Source: DASREM01 sp035652095
GTDB lineage: Bacteria; Acidobacteriota; Terriglobia; Terriglobales; Acidobacteriaceae
Direction: 5' to 3'
Assembly: GCA_035652095.1 (NCBI GenBank)
Contig: DASREM010000013.1
Location: 124,001-188,000 of the forward strand
Length of the DNA: 64,000 nucleotides
The notes under the pieces are model-generated. The model did not search any database. It saw nothing but the letters and a program-made list of their open reading frames with translations, and was not told the DNA's origin. The position numbers and the translations under genes were made by a program. Below, piece after piece: positions 25,323 through 33,555 of this stretch (its first letter is position 1; every line of letters starts with the position of its first letter).

Positions 25323-26693
25323 ATGAAGAAGTACTGTCTGCCTGTCTTCTTTTTGGCAACATTGACCGGGTGCGGCGGCGGCGCCCAGAAGGACCAAAAG
25401 CAAACCATCACCGGCGCTGCCGATTCCGCGGTCCAGGTGCTCTCGCCGTCGGACAACAGCACGGTTGGCCCTCAAGTCCACTACGTCGCCAATGCGACAA
25501 CCAGTTGTGCAAAAGGTATCGCTTCGCTGGATGTGTACTCGGCGCCGGGCGTGCTCGCACATTCAGCGGCAGGAGCGAACCTGGATACGACCATCACGCT
25601 GTCTCCGGGCGCATACCACACCTCGGTGCAAGCCAGCGACAATTGCGGCGGAACGGCCACGACGCCGGTTAACATTACGGTGAGTTCATCGCCTCCGAGC
25701 GGAGTCCAGGTGAGCTCTCCAACCGACAACAGCACGGTGACGTCGCAGGTCCACTATGTAGCCTCGGCGAGCACCAGTTGCGCGGCGGGAATCGGGAGCA
25801 TTGGCGTCTATTCCGCGCCCGGACAGTTGGCGTATACCGCGAATGGATCCAGCCTTGATACCACGCTGAATTTCAACTCCGGTACCTACAACACCACGGT
25901 GCAAGCATGGGACAAGTGCGGAGGTTCTTCGTCGACACCGATTACCATCACCGTGCAAGGCGGGACTTCGTCAGCTTTACCTTCCAATGCCAAGACATTC
26001 TCGAACCTGCAAAAAAGCAATGGCTGGACGGGGTATGGTCTGCTGGCTCCGTCGTACAAGATTTGCGGCTCCTGCAAACCTGGCGGCCCGGAGGTGACCT
26101 GGAGTACGAAGCAGGGTGTCAGTTCGCCCTCGCAGAGCGGGAGTGCGATGCAGTTCGATATTGGGGGACAAACTCCGTACTCGGATGCGCTGTGGAACAA
26201 TCACCTGATCGGCGATTTTTCCTCGGAGGGGTTGCCTGACACCGGCAAGACGCTCGCTCCTTCGCTCCACAACTTCGTTTATGACGTATATTTCTACGCC
26301 GACAATCTTCCCGTCTCCCAGGCCCTCGAGTTTGACATCAACCAGTTTGTGAACGGGAAGTCGTTTATCTGGGGACACGAATGCCGCATTGCAGGCGGCA
26401 ACGAGTGGGACATCTGGGACAACCAGGCAATGAAATGGCATCCGACCGGTATCGCCTGCAAACCCAAGAACAACGCCTGGAACCACCTCACCATCCAGGT
26501 GCAACGCACCTCGGACGATCAGTTGCTGTTCCAGACCATCACCCTGAATGGAAAGACTGCGACGCTTAATTTCAAGGAGCCGCCGACCTCCACCGGTTGG
26601 TATGGAGTCACAATCAACTACCAGCAGGATGGCAATCTCTCACAAAAGCCTTATTCCATCTGGCTGGATAACGTGAATTTCAGCTATTGGTAG
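25323..26693 (+). CDS. lipoprotein with two tandem Ig-like repeats and a C-terminal lectin-like domain
   Basis: A 456-residue surface lipoprotein with lipobox LTGC (Cys about residue 17). Two consecutive repeats of about 85 residues follow, each running from VQV-SP-DNSTV through QVHYVA, TSCA-GI, VYSAPG and L-Y to a WDKCGG/SDNCGG end, each with two Cys likely to form a disulfide. The last 240 residues are rich in Trp, Tyr and Gly (WDIWDNQAMKWHPTG, GWYGVTINYQQDG) and look like a concanavalin-type beta sandwich. Binding of polysaccharide is plausible but not shown. The repeats are close enough to indicate a recent internal duplication. Confidence 0.75.
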   Translation: MKKYCLPVFFLATLTGCGGGAQKDQKQTITGAADSAVQVLSPSDNSTVGPQVHYVANATTSCAKGIASLDVYSAPGVLAHSAAGANLDTTITLSPGAYHTSVQASDNCGGTATTPVNITVSSSPPSGVQVSSPTDNSTVTSQVHYVASASTSCAAGIGSIGVYSAPGQLAYTANGSSLDTTLNFNSGTYNTTVQAWDKCGGSSSTPITITVQGGTSSALPSNAKTFSNLQKSNGWTGYGLLAPSYKICGSCKPGGPEVTWSTKQGVSSPSQSGSAMQFDIGGQTPYSDALWNNHLIGDFSSEGLPDTGKTLAPSLHNFVYDVYFYADNLPVSQALEFDINQFVNGKSFIWGHECRIAGGNEWDIWDNQAMKWHPTGIACKPKNNAWNHLTIQVQRTSDDQLLFQTITLNGKTATLNFKEPPTSTGWYGVTINYQQDGNLSQKPYSIWLDNVNFSYW

Positions 26694-26701
26694 AAACCGA
26701 C

Positions 26702-26727
26702 AAGCGGGCGCAGGCAAGCGCCCGCTT
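26702..26727. terminator. bidirectional hairpin between convergent genes
   Basis: A perfect nine-base-pair inverted repeat AAGCGGGCG/CGCCCGCTT with an eight-base loop fills the gap between the lipoprotein stop and the kinase stop. Only short T runs flank it, so termination strength is uncertain. Confidence 0.5.
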
Positions 26728-28404
26728 TCAAGAGTGCGCACTGGCCCGCGCTTCGGTCACGGATTCCGGGTTATTGCGCAACGGAATGGAGACGCTCACT
26801 TTTGTTCCACCGTCGGAGGTCAGACGGAGGTGTCCTCCCAGTTCACTGACGCGCTCGCGCATGCCGGCGAGTCCTACCCCTTTGCCAATGCGGGTTTGTT
26901 TGAGCGCTTCAGGGGGAATCCCGGAACCAAAGTCCCGGATGGTGAGATCTACGGATCCCTCGGAGCGCTGGACTATTACCTGCGCCCGGTCACTGCCGGA
27001 ATGGCGGAGGATGTTGGTCAACCCCTCTTGCAGGACGCGGAACAGTGTTAGCTCAATCTCTGCCGGCAGGCGCCCGATCTGAGGCGCGATCTCCAAATCC
27101 ACCCGCAGCTGGCTGCGCGCGACCAGACCATCGACAAACCAGCGTGCCGCTGAACTGAAACCGGCTTCGTCGAGCAAGGGCGGATGCAGCAGGTACGAAG
27201 TGGTCCGGATCTCGGTGAGGGCCTGATCGGCCAGGGCGGTCGCCTCAAGGAGCAGGTCCCGAGATCCATCACCGCAGTCGACCGATGTTCGGGCCGCGTC
27301 CAGCGCCATCTTCAGGGCGGTAAGGGTTTGTCCCGTACTGTCGTGCAGTTCCCTTGCGATGCGTCGACGCTCTTCATCCTGCATGCGCAGGAGCTTGGTG
27401 GACAATTCACGCATGACAGCTTCGGTCTGGGTTCGCATCTGAACCTCGGCCCGCAGTTCGGCCATGGCCATGATCAGGTCGCGGGTGCGCTCCTCGACTC
27501 GGCGTTCGAGTTCGGCCTCGGCCTGTTTGCGTTTGGTGATGTCCACGCTGGCGCCGATCCATTCGCGGACTGTGCCATCGGCGTTTCGCAGGGGAACGGC
27601 CCGCGTTTCCTGGTAGCGGTAACTGCCGTCCTTGCAGCGCCGGCGTGCCTCCTGGAAATAGGGTTGACCGGTACTCACGGCCTGTTGCCAGGCCTGGAGC
27701 ACGCGCTCTCGATCGTCCGGATGAATTACTTGCAGCCAATCTTCTCCGGCGGCAGTTTCAAGTTCTGAATCATCCGAGCTGGTCCATTTTTCCGAATGGG
27801 CGATCTTGTTGCCCTTCGCATCGCAACGCCAGACCGACTGGGCGCTGGCCATCACCAGCGCTCGATAACGTTCCTCGCTGTGTCGCAGTTCCTGCTCCAG
27901 CACAGCCCCACGGCGCAGAATTTCCTGCGGATCAATGTGCGGGACTTTTTTCTCTTTTGCGGGCAGTGCCTTGTCGAAATCCAATTCGTTGTGCTGGAGG
28001 GACTCGAGCGCCGACACCAGATCGCGTGCAATGGCGGATTTGACTACATAGCCGCGAGCTCCGGCATGAAATGACTGCCTCATCATCTCTTCGGACTCGT
28101 GCTGGGTAAGGATGATGACCTGAGTTTCGGGAACCAGTTTGCGGATGGCGCGAGTAGCTTCCAACCCGTTCAGGGCGGGCATGCTGACGTCCATAATGAC
28201 CAGGTCAGGTTTCAGTTTTGAAACCTTCTCGATCGCGTCTTTGCCGTCCGTTGCTTCTCCACAGATCTCGCAATCCGGCCGCGCTTCGAGCAGGGAACGA
28301 ACTCCGCGCCGGATGATCTCGTGATCGTCCACGATCAGAATACGTAAACGAGCATTGGAGGGCTGCGAATCCAGTGTCGAGGTTGGGCGTAGCGGTAGCG
28401 CCAT
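26728..28404 (-). CDS. receiver-PAS-histidine kinase fusion (NarX/NarL-type parts)
   Basis: A 558-residue soluble signalling protein in an unusual order. Residues about 20-140 form a NarL-type receiver (ILIVDDHE, phosphoacceptor Asp about residue 71 in IMDVSMPALNG, Lys in YVVKSA). Residues about 175-295 form a PAS/PAC sensor domain. After a coiled coil comes a HisKA_3 dimerisation domain with His at about residue 353 in RRIARELHDSTGQ, and a HATPase ending GVGLAGMRERVSELGG. The receiver's usual HTH output is replaced by the kinase, so the protein probably passes signals between phosphorelays. No membrane segment. ATG 28404 has no good ribosome site. Confidence 0.9.
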   Translation of the reverse strand: MALPLRPTSTLDSQPSNARLRILIVDDHEIIRRGVRSLLEARPDCEICGEATDGKDAIEKVSKLKPDLVIMDVSMPALNGLEATRAIRKLVPETQVIILTQHESEEMMRQSFHAGARGYVVKSAIARDLVSALESLQHNELDFDKALPAKEKKVPHIDPQEILRRGAVLEQELRHSEERYRALVMASAQSVWRCDAKGNKIAHSEKWTSSDDSELETAAGEDWLQVIHPDDRERVLQAWQQAVSTGQPYFQEARRRCKDGSYRYQETRAVPLRNADGTVREWIGASVDITKRKQAEAELERRVEERTRDLIMAMAELRAEVQMRTQTEAVMRELSTKLLRMQDEERRRIARELHDSTGQTLTALKMALDAARTSVDCGDGSRDLLLEATALADQALTEIRTTSYLLHPPLLDEAGFSSAARWFVDGLVARSQLRVDLEIAPQIGRLPAEIELTLFRVLQEGLTNILRHSGSDRAQVIVQRSEGSVDLTIRDFGSGIPPEALKQTRIGKGVGLAGMRERVSELGGHLRLTSDGGTKVSVSIPLRNNPESVTEARASAHS

Positions 28405-28545
28405 GAGTCTAAGGAGAATGTTTTCGGAATTCCCGCAGCCTGCGTTCGGGCGCGGACATTAATGTATTAGCATGGTAATCACCACTATGAGTCAGCAGTA
28501 TCGGGTGAATGCTGTAGGGAGCCCTGATGGGGGCCGGTTCCGGTC

Positions 28546-29841
28546 ATGAAACTGGAATGGCCGCCATTCCTGCTGCTGTATGCCGCCCTCATTGCTGCGT
28601 CCGCCATGGCGCAGCCCGCGAGCTTCTACAAGGACGTGCTGCCAATCCTGCAGGAGCACTGCCAGGCCTGCCACCGACAGGGAGAGATCGCTCCCATGCC
28701 GCTCGAGACCTACCAGCAGGTGAAACCGCGTGCGGCAGCAATTGCCGATGCGGTACGAGCGCGTAAGATGCCGCCCTGGTTTGCTGATCCCTGTTGCGGA
28801 CATTTTTCCAACGATCCTTCGCTGACGCCGCAGGAAATAGAGACGTTGGTCTCCTGGGCGGAAGCGAAGGCTCCCGCGGGCAACGTGAAAGATGGCGCTG
28901 CCCCCGTTTCATGGGTCCAAGGCTGGAATATTCCGCAACCCGATGCCGTGGTGTCGATGGCGGCCTCGGTTCCCATTCCAGCTTCCGGCGATGTGCAATA
29001 TACCTATGAAATTGTCCCCACAAATTTCGCGCAGGACCGGTGGGTGCAGATGTCGGAGGTTCGTCCTTCGAGCCGGGCCAACGTGCATCACGCAGTCGTG
29101 TACATCCGGCCGCCGGATTCGGATTGGCTCCGCGGCGCGCCGGTGGGGGTGCCTTTCACGGCCGCAAGCCTGGGAGATGAAAAACTGCGGCACGACGCAC
29201 ATTCCACGACCAGCGACATGCTCCTGGTGTACGCGCCGGGCAGTTCGCCAGATCAATGGCCCGATGACATGGCCAAGTTTGTGCCTGCGCACTCGGACCT
29301 GGTTTTCCAGATGCACTACACCACGAACGGACATGCAGCGAGCGATAAGACGAGGGTTGGCCTGGTGTTTGCGAAGAAGAAGCCGGCGCGGCGCGTCCTC
29401 ACCCTGCAACTGGCGAATGATCACGATCCGATTGCAATTCCTGCGGGCGCGGAAAATTACCGGGTGAAAGTTCATGGAACGCTGCCCAACGACGCGCTGT
29501 TGTTGAGTTTTTTCCCGCACATGCACTTGCGCGGCAAGACCTTCGAGTACAACCTGGTTTATCCCGATAAGAGCAGGGAAACCTTGCTTCGCGTGAATTA
29601 CGATTTTTATTGGCAGATGAGCTACAAACTAGCGCAGCCTCTGCCGCTCAAGGCCGGGAGCTACCTGGAGGCGGTCGCGTGGTACGACAACTCTGCTCAC
29701 AATCGGCACAATCCGGATCCGGAAAGCCCGGTGCAATGGGGCGATCAGACCTACAACGAAATGATGGTGGGATTTTTTGATGTGGCGGTGCCGGCGAGCA
29801 TGGACAAATGGAAGTTCTTTGTCCGCCCTCCTGCTCACTAG
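28546..29841 (+). CDS. exported haem c and copper monooxygenase-like protein
   Basis: A 431-residue exported protein (signal residues 1-22). An N-terminal cytochrome c-like domain has CQACH at residues 39-43, so one covalent haem is expected. The rest resembles the copper type II ascorbate-dependent monooxygenase fold (PHM/DBH type): the adjacent His pair in ANVHHAVVY (about residues 181-182), QMHYT (about residue 257) and the HxH in FPHMHLRGK (about residues 324-326) match the two copper sites. Such fusions occur in acidobacteria and planctomycetes, with no known substrate. The haem domain could deliver electrons in place of ascorbate, which is an inference. Confidence 0.8.
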   Translation: MKLEWPPFLLLYAALIAASAMAQPASFYKDVLPILQEHCQACHRQGEIAPMPLETYQQVKPRAAAIADAVRARKMPPWFADPCCGHFSNDPSLTPQEIETLVSWAEAKAPAGNVKDGAAPVSWVQGWNIPQPDAVVSMAASVPIPASGDVQYTYEIVPTNFAQDRWVQMSEVRPSSRANVHHAVVYIRPPDSDWLRGAPVGVPFTAASLGDEKLRHDAHSTTSDMLLVYAPGSSPDQWPDDMAKFVPAHSDLVFQMHYTTNGHAASDKTRVGLVFAKKKPARRVLTLQLANDHDPIAIPAGAENYRVKVHGTLPNDALLLSFFPHMHLRGKTFEYNLVYPDKSRETLLRVNYDFYWQMSYKLAQPLPLKAGSYLEAVAWYDNSAHNRHNPDPESPVQWGDQTYNEMMVGFFDVAVPASMDKWKFFVRPPAH

Positions 29842-29857
29842 CACCGCCGTTAGAAAG

Positions 29858-30904
29858 TTAGTTTCCGGCGAACTCGATGACGCCGAAACGGCCGTTGGTG
29901 TAATTGGCAGGTCCAGCGGTGAAGAACAGTTGGTTGACTGCGCCGTTGGCGGTGGATCCGCCGCCGAACTCCAGTCCCCAGATCTGCTCGATCTTCAAGG
30001 CCTTGCCGGTCGAATCGCTGAGTGTTCCCAGGAATTTTCCGGTGGTCCCATTGAACGCATTGATTACGCCGTTGGGAAGGTTGTTGCTCACCAGCAGGGC
30101 GTTGCTGAACGGACCGAAATTCTTCGGCGCCAGCGCCAGGCCCCAGGGCTGATTGAGGTGGCTGTCGCTGCTGAGCCGCTTGATGAACACGCCTTGTTCT
30201 GAAAAGACGTCGATTAGTCCACCGGCAACCGATCCGGTGCTGGCGAAGGTGACGTAGACTTCGCCGTTAATGTCCTGGATGCCGTATGGCGCAAAGGTTT
30301 CGGGGACATTCTTGTCAGTGAAGGTGTTAACCAGCTTGAATTTGCCGTCGAATACATCCACGCGGTTCTGCCCCGCATTGGCCGCGTAAAGGAAGTTCCC
30401 TGTGGTGCCGCTGCTGATGGCCAGGCCGGTGTACACGGCGCCTTCCTTCGACTTGTTGGCCCCGATTCGGGCGTTGTTGAGATTTACCGTCGGGCTCCAG
30501 CCGCTGATGGTCCCGTCCAGTGTGGCGAAAAGGAATACCGCCGCGCCGGAGAGTTGATTGTCAGACACTACGAAGTCGCCGGAACCATTGATTACGATGC
30601 CGGTCGGGAAGCCTATGCCGTTTCCTGTAGCCGAAGGAATCGTCACAATCAAGGATTGCGGGTTTCCCGTTCCATCATAAAGTGTGGAAAGACCGGTGCC
30701 GTTGTCACTGACCCAGAAAGGGCTGGTAGCGCCGCGGGCGATGCCCCAGGCGTTGATGAGATTGGTGTCAGTATGATTGGCTTTTCCCGGGATGTTTGAG
30801 ACCAGATTGGTCAGCTTGTATTGCGCCATTGCCATGTTCGAAAGCGTGATCGTGAACGCGATCACGGCAATGAACTGCATAAATCGAGAGACTGTGTGTT
30901 TCAT
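29858..30904 (-). CDS. TIGR03118-family exported beta-propeller protein
   Basis: A 348-residue protein from ATG 30904, chosen for AAGGAGAAG just upstream. It has a signal peptide ending MAMAQ, then propeller-like repeats typical of family TIGR03118: NLINAWGIA, PFWVSDNGTGLSTLYDG, PTGIVINGSGDFVVSD, FAPYGIQDINGEVYVTF and QPWGLALAP, ending QIWGLEFGGG. No biochemical role is known for the family. It is probably periplasmic or secreted. It is convergent with the copper-protein gene. Confidence 0.85.
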   Translation of the reverse strand: MKHTVSRFMQFIAVIAFTITLSNMAMAQYKLTNLVSNIPGKANHTDTNLINAWGIARGATSPFWVSDNGTGLSTLYDGTGNPQSLIVTIPSATGNGIGFPTGIVINGSGDFVVSDNQLSGAAVFLFATLDGTISGWSPTVNLNNARIGANKSKEGAVYTGLAISSGTTGNFLYAANAGQNRVDVFDGKFKLVNTFTDKNVPETFAPYGIQDINGEVYVTFASTGSVAGGLIDVFSEQGVFIKRLSSDSHLNQPWGLALAPKNFGPFSNALLVSNNLPNGVINAFNGTTGKFLGTLSDSTGKALKIEQIWGLEFGGGSTANGAVNQLFFTAGPANYTNGRFGVIEFAGN

Positions 30905-31046
30905 GAACTTCTCCTTTAGACCTTGTGCGGGCATTGCCCAAGTGCATTTGGATATCAATGGCGATGCTAGTGAGGAGAAGAGGAGCGGTTGTCGGCGTGC
31001 AGTAATGGCTTTGTAAAATCGCCGGGCGGCAACGCAGGAGGAAACT

Positions 31047-31367
31047 CTATCGCCCCACGATCGTCACATCATCCAGTTGAATTGGATTCGGCTGCTGCAC
31101 CACGATGGTGCCCTTGATCTTGTCTCCGGACTTGAGGGCGGCAAGGCTCTGCGTATTCTGGAGTCTGTAGTCCATATCCATCGGAGGCATAAAGCCGGGC
31201 ATGTTGTCGTTGCGGACGGTCACAGTCTGCGAGTCCTGATGCACCGCGACCACAGTACCGGTCATGGGATAGCGTTTCACCTCCGCCTTGTTCCGGCAGG
31301 CAACGGCAAAGCTGATCCAGGCGGCGATTAGAAACAGCTTCAGAACGGCTGGATACCGGAAACTCAA
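31047..31367 (-). CDS. CusF-like copper-binding lipoprotein
   Basis: A small lipoprotein with lipobox FAVAC, then a single beta-barrel-like domain of about 75 residues: RYPMTGTVVAVHQDSQTVTV, followed by a Met-rich NMPGFMPPMDMDYRL and LKSGDKIKGTIVV. This pattern matches the copper-binding domain seen in CusF-like and copper-tolerance proteins, where Met and His ligands bind Cu(I). AGGAGGA four bases before TTG 31367 favours that start (106 residues); ATG 31391 is the alternative. A role in periplasmic copper handling is inferred; no efflux pump is adjacent. Confidence 0.7.
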   Translation of the reverse strand: MSFRYPAVLKLFLIAAWISFAVACRNKAEVKRYPMTGTVVAVHQDSQTVTVRNDNMPGFMPPMDMDYRLQNTQSLAALKSGDKIKGTIVVQQPNPIQLDDVTIVGR

Positions 31368-31601
31368 GACTCCTCCTGTCGTGTTCAGCATAGCGAAGTG
31401 TGGATCTGCGAATCTATCCCTGAGGCGAGTTCTCCACAAATACTATCTTGCACGCCGAACTGGGCACAGCATTCCTGCTTGGCCAGAAGCGTGACGCAAG
31501 CTCCATCGCTTGGCGGGAGTGGCAAAGGACGCTTGACCTTGGCTTGGCGACGGCGTAGCCTCACTGCCGTTCTCTGGTTTGCCTGCGAAGGAGACTACGC
31601 A

Positions 31602-32159
31602 ATGGTTCCTCTTGCTGCTCTGTGGCTGCCGATCGTTGTTTCGGCGGTGATTGTGTTCGTGGCTAGTTCCATCATGCACATGGTGTTGCCATACCACAAA
31701 AAGGACTACAGCCAGCTTCCCGACGAAGACAGGCTTCGGGCCACGCTGCGCACCGCCGACCTCAAGCGCGGCTTGTATGTCTTTCCCTACTGCACGCACA
31801 AAGACATGAAGTCGCCGGCGGTCATGGAGAAGTACAAGCAGGGCCCGGTCGGGTTCATAACGATCCTACCGAACGGGCCGCCGGCGATGCCGAAGTTCCT
31901 GATCCAGTGGTTCCTGTATTGCCTGCTGATCGGTTTCTTCGTCGCCTATCTTGCAGCGCACACGCTTGCGCCGGACGCCAACTACCTGATGGTGTTCCGC
32001 GTGGTTGGAACCGCCGCCTTCCTGGCCTATGGCTTGGCACATCTAAGCAACGGCATCTGGAAAGGACAGATGTGGGGCGCGACGATGAAAGAAGTAATGG
32101 ACGGACTTGTCTATGGCTTGCTGACCGCTGGCACGTTTGGCTGGCTGTGGCCAAGATAG
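31602..32159 (+). CDS. conserved membrane protein of unknown function
   Basis: A 185-residue membrane protein from ATG 31602 (AAGGAGA upstream). There are about four helices: residues 4-25, 105-127, 133-152 and 168-183. The cytoplasmic-looking loop between helices 1 and 2 carries a well-conserved-looking stretch (HMVLPYHKKDYSQLPDED, then GLYVFPYCTHKDMKSP). I recall similar uncharacterised proteins in many soil bacteria, but no function is known. It is convergent with ornithine aminotransferase, with a terminator hairpin in between. Confidence 0.7.
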   Translation: MVPLAALWLPIVVSAVIVFVASSIMHMVLPYHKKDYSQLPDEDRLRATLRTADLKRGLYVFPYCTHKDMKSPAVMEKYKQGPVGFITILPNGPPAMPKFLIQWFLYCLLIGFFVAYLAAHTLAPDANYLMVFRVVGTAAFLAYGLAHLSNGIWKGQMWGATMKEVMDGLVYGLLTAGTFGWLWPR

Positions 32160-32190
32160 AAAAAGGCTGGGCGGACCGGCGTCCGCCCAG
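32158..32190 (-). terminator. strong terminator of the carbamoyl-phosphate operon
   Basis: A perfect ten-base-pair stem CTGGGCGGAC/GTCCGCCCAG with a four-base loop (32167-32190). Read on the minus strand it is followed by CCTTTTTCTAT. It lies six bases after the rocD stop and may also serve the convergent membrane-protein gene. Confidence 0.8.
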
Positions 32191-32196
32191 ACCGGG

Positions 32197-33411
32197 TTAG
32201 CGCCTCTCGATCACCTTGCGAATTCGCTCGAAGGCCCAATCAATCTCTTCGCGCTGAATGACCAACGGGGGCGCGATGCGGATGACGTGGTCGTGAGTCT
32301 CCTTGCAGAGAATTCCTTCCTTCTTCAAGGCTTCACAATAGGGGCGGGCTGGGCTGTGCAACTCGATGCCGATCCAGAGGCCGATTCCGCGGACCTCTTT
32401 CAGGTCCGGGCTGCGCAGAGTTTGCAGTTTGTCCAGAAAATATTGCCCCATTTCAGCAGAGCGCTGAACCATCTTTTCTTCGGTCAGGACGCGCAGGGCG
32501 GTGCGTGCGACCGCGCAGCCCAGGGGATTTCCGCCGAACGTGCTGCCGTGATCGCCGGGTTTATACACGCCCAGGATTTCCTTGGACGAAAGCACCGCGG
32601 ACACGGGGTAGAAGCCTCCGGCGAGAGCCTTGCCCACGATCAGCAGGTCGGGGGTGATGCCTTCATGCATGTAGGCAAAGAGTTTGCCGGTGCGCCCGAG
32701 GCCGGATTGAATCTCGTCCGTCATCAGCAGCACGCGATTTTCGCGGCAGATCTTTGCCGCTTCAGCAAGGAACCCTTTCGGAGGGATGATGATGCCAGCC
32801 TCGCCCTGGATGGGCTCGACCAGGAACGCGCAGGTATTGGGAGTAATCGCGTTGCGCAACGCGGCCGCGTCTCCGAACGGTATGACTCTGAAACCAGGAG
32901 TGAACGGGCCAAAGCCGTCGCGATACTGCTCGTCGGTGGAAAAGCTGACGATCGTTACCGTGCGGCCATGAAAGTTATTGGCACAGACAATGATCTCCGC
33001 TTTGCCATCGGCAATGCCTTTGACCTTATAGCCCCATTTGCGCGCGGTTTTGACCGCGGTCTCAACCGCTTCGGCGCCGGAGTTCATGGGCAAAGCCATG
33101 TCAAAGCCGGTCAGCTCATGCAATTCCTTGTAGAGCAACGGCAGCTGATCGTTGCGGAAGGCACGCGAAGTCAGCGTGACCTTGTGCGCTTGCTCGGTGA
33201 GGGTCTGGAGGATTTGGGGATGGCAGTGTCCCTGGTTCACAGCGGAATAAGCAGCGAGGCAGTCGAGGTAGCGATTCCCCTCCACGTCGTAAACCCAGAC
33301 GCCCTGGGCACGCTCAATAACAACGTCAAGGGGATGGTAGTTGTGGGCGCCATATTGATTTTCCAGGGCAACGAAATCCTGGGTTCGGAGCGAGGCTTCT
33401 ATTACGGGCAT
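32197..33411 (-). CDS. rocD: ornithine aminotransferase
   Basis: A 404-residue PLP enzyme of aminotransferase class III. Residues around YGAHNYHPLDVV, SGAEAVETAVK, NNFHGRT, FLVEPIQGEAGI, LLMTDEIQSGLGRTG and GKALAGGFYP (PLP-lysine) closely match ornithine-oxo-acid transaminases, which convert ornithine and 2-oxoglutarate to glutamate semialdehyde and glutamate. ATG 33411 is used because AAAGGA precedes it; the longer frame lacks one. Last gene of a five-gene operon, 144 bases after the carbamoyltransferase. Here it would drain ornithine released by ornithine carbamoyltransferase in the catabolic direction. Confidence 0.93.
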   Translation of the reverse strand: MPVIEASLRTQDFVALENQYGAHNYHPLDVVIERAQGVWVYDVEGNRYLDCLAAYSAVNQGHCHPQILQTLTEQAHKVTLTSRAFRNDQLPLLYKELHELTGFDMALPMNSGAEAVETAVKTARKWGYKVKGIADGKAEIIVCANNFHGRTVTIVSFSTDEQYRDGFGPFTPGFRVIPFGDAAALRNAITPNTCAFLVEPIQGEAGIIIPPKGFLAEAAKICRENRVLLMTDEIQSGLGRTGKLFAYMHEGITPDLLIVGKALAGGFYPVSAVLSSKEILGVYKPGDHGSTFGGNPLGCAVARTALRVLTEEKMVQRSAEMGQYFLDKLQTLRSPDLKEVRGIGLWIGIELHSPARPYCEALKKEGILCKETHDHVIRIAPPLVIQREEIDWAFERIRKVIERR

Positions 33412-33555
33412 AAGGTCCTTTCGCAATGAGCAGTCCGGAGTTGGCAGCCGGTGCTCGGCTGCTTCGCGGACCATTTTCCTAAACCATTTGGCACGGGCGT
33501 CACTTCACGCGCCTGCGACAGCAGTTATGTTCTTGTCCCCTGAGTAGCCGACTGG

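Noticed and set aside
30959..31046. A promoter or riboswitch between the propeller and copper-protein genes
   Set aside because: Only 88 bases with no recognisable boxes or structured motif.
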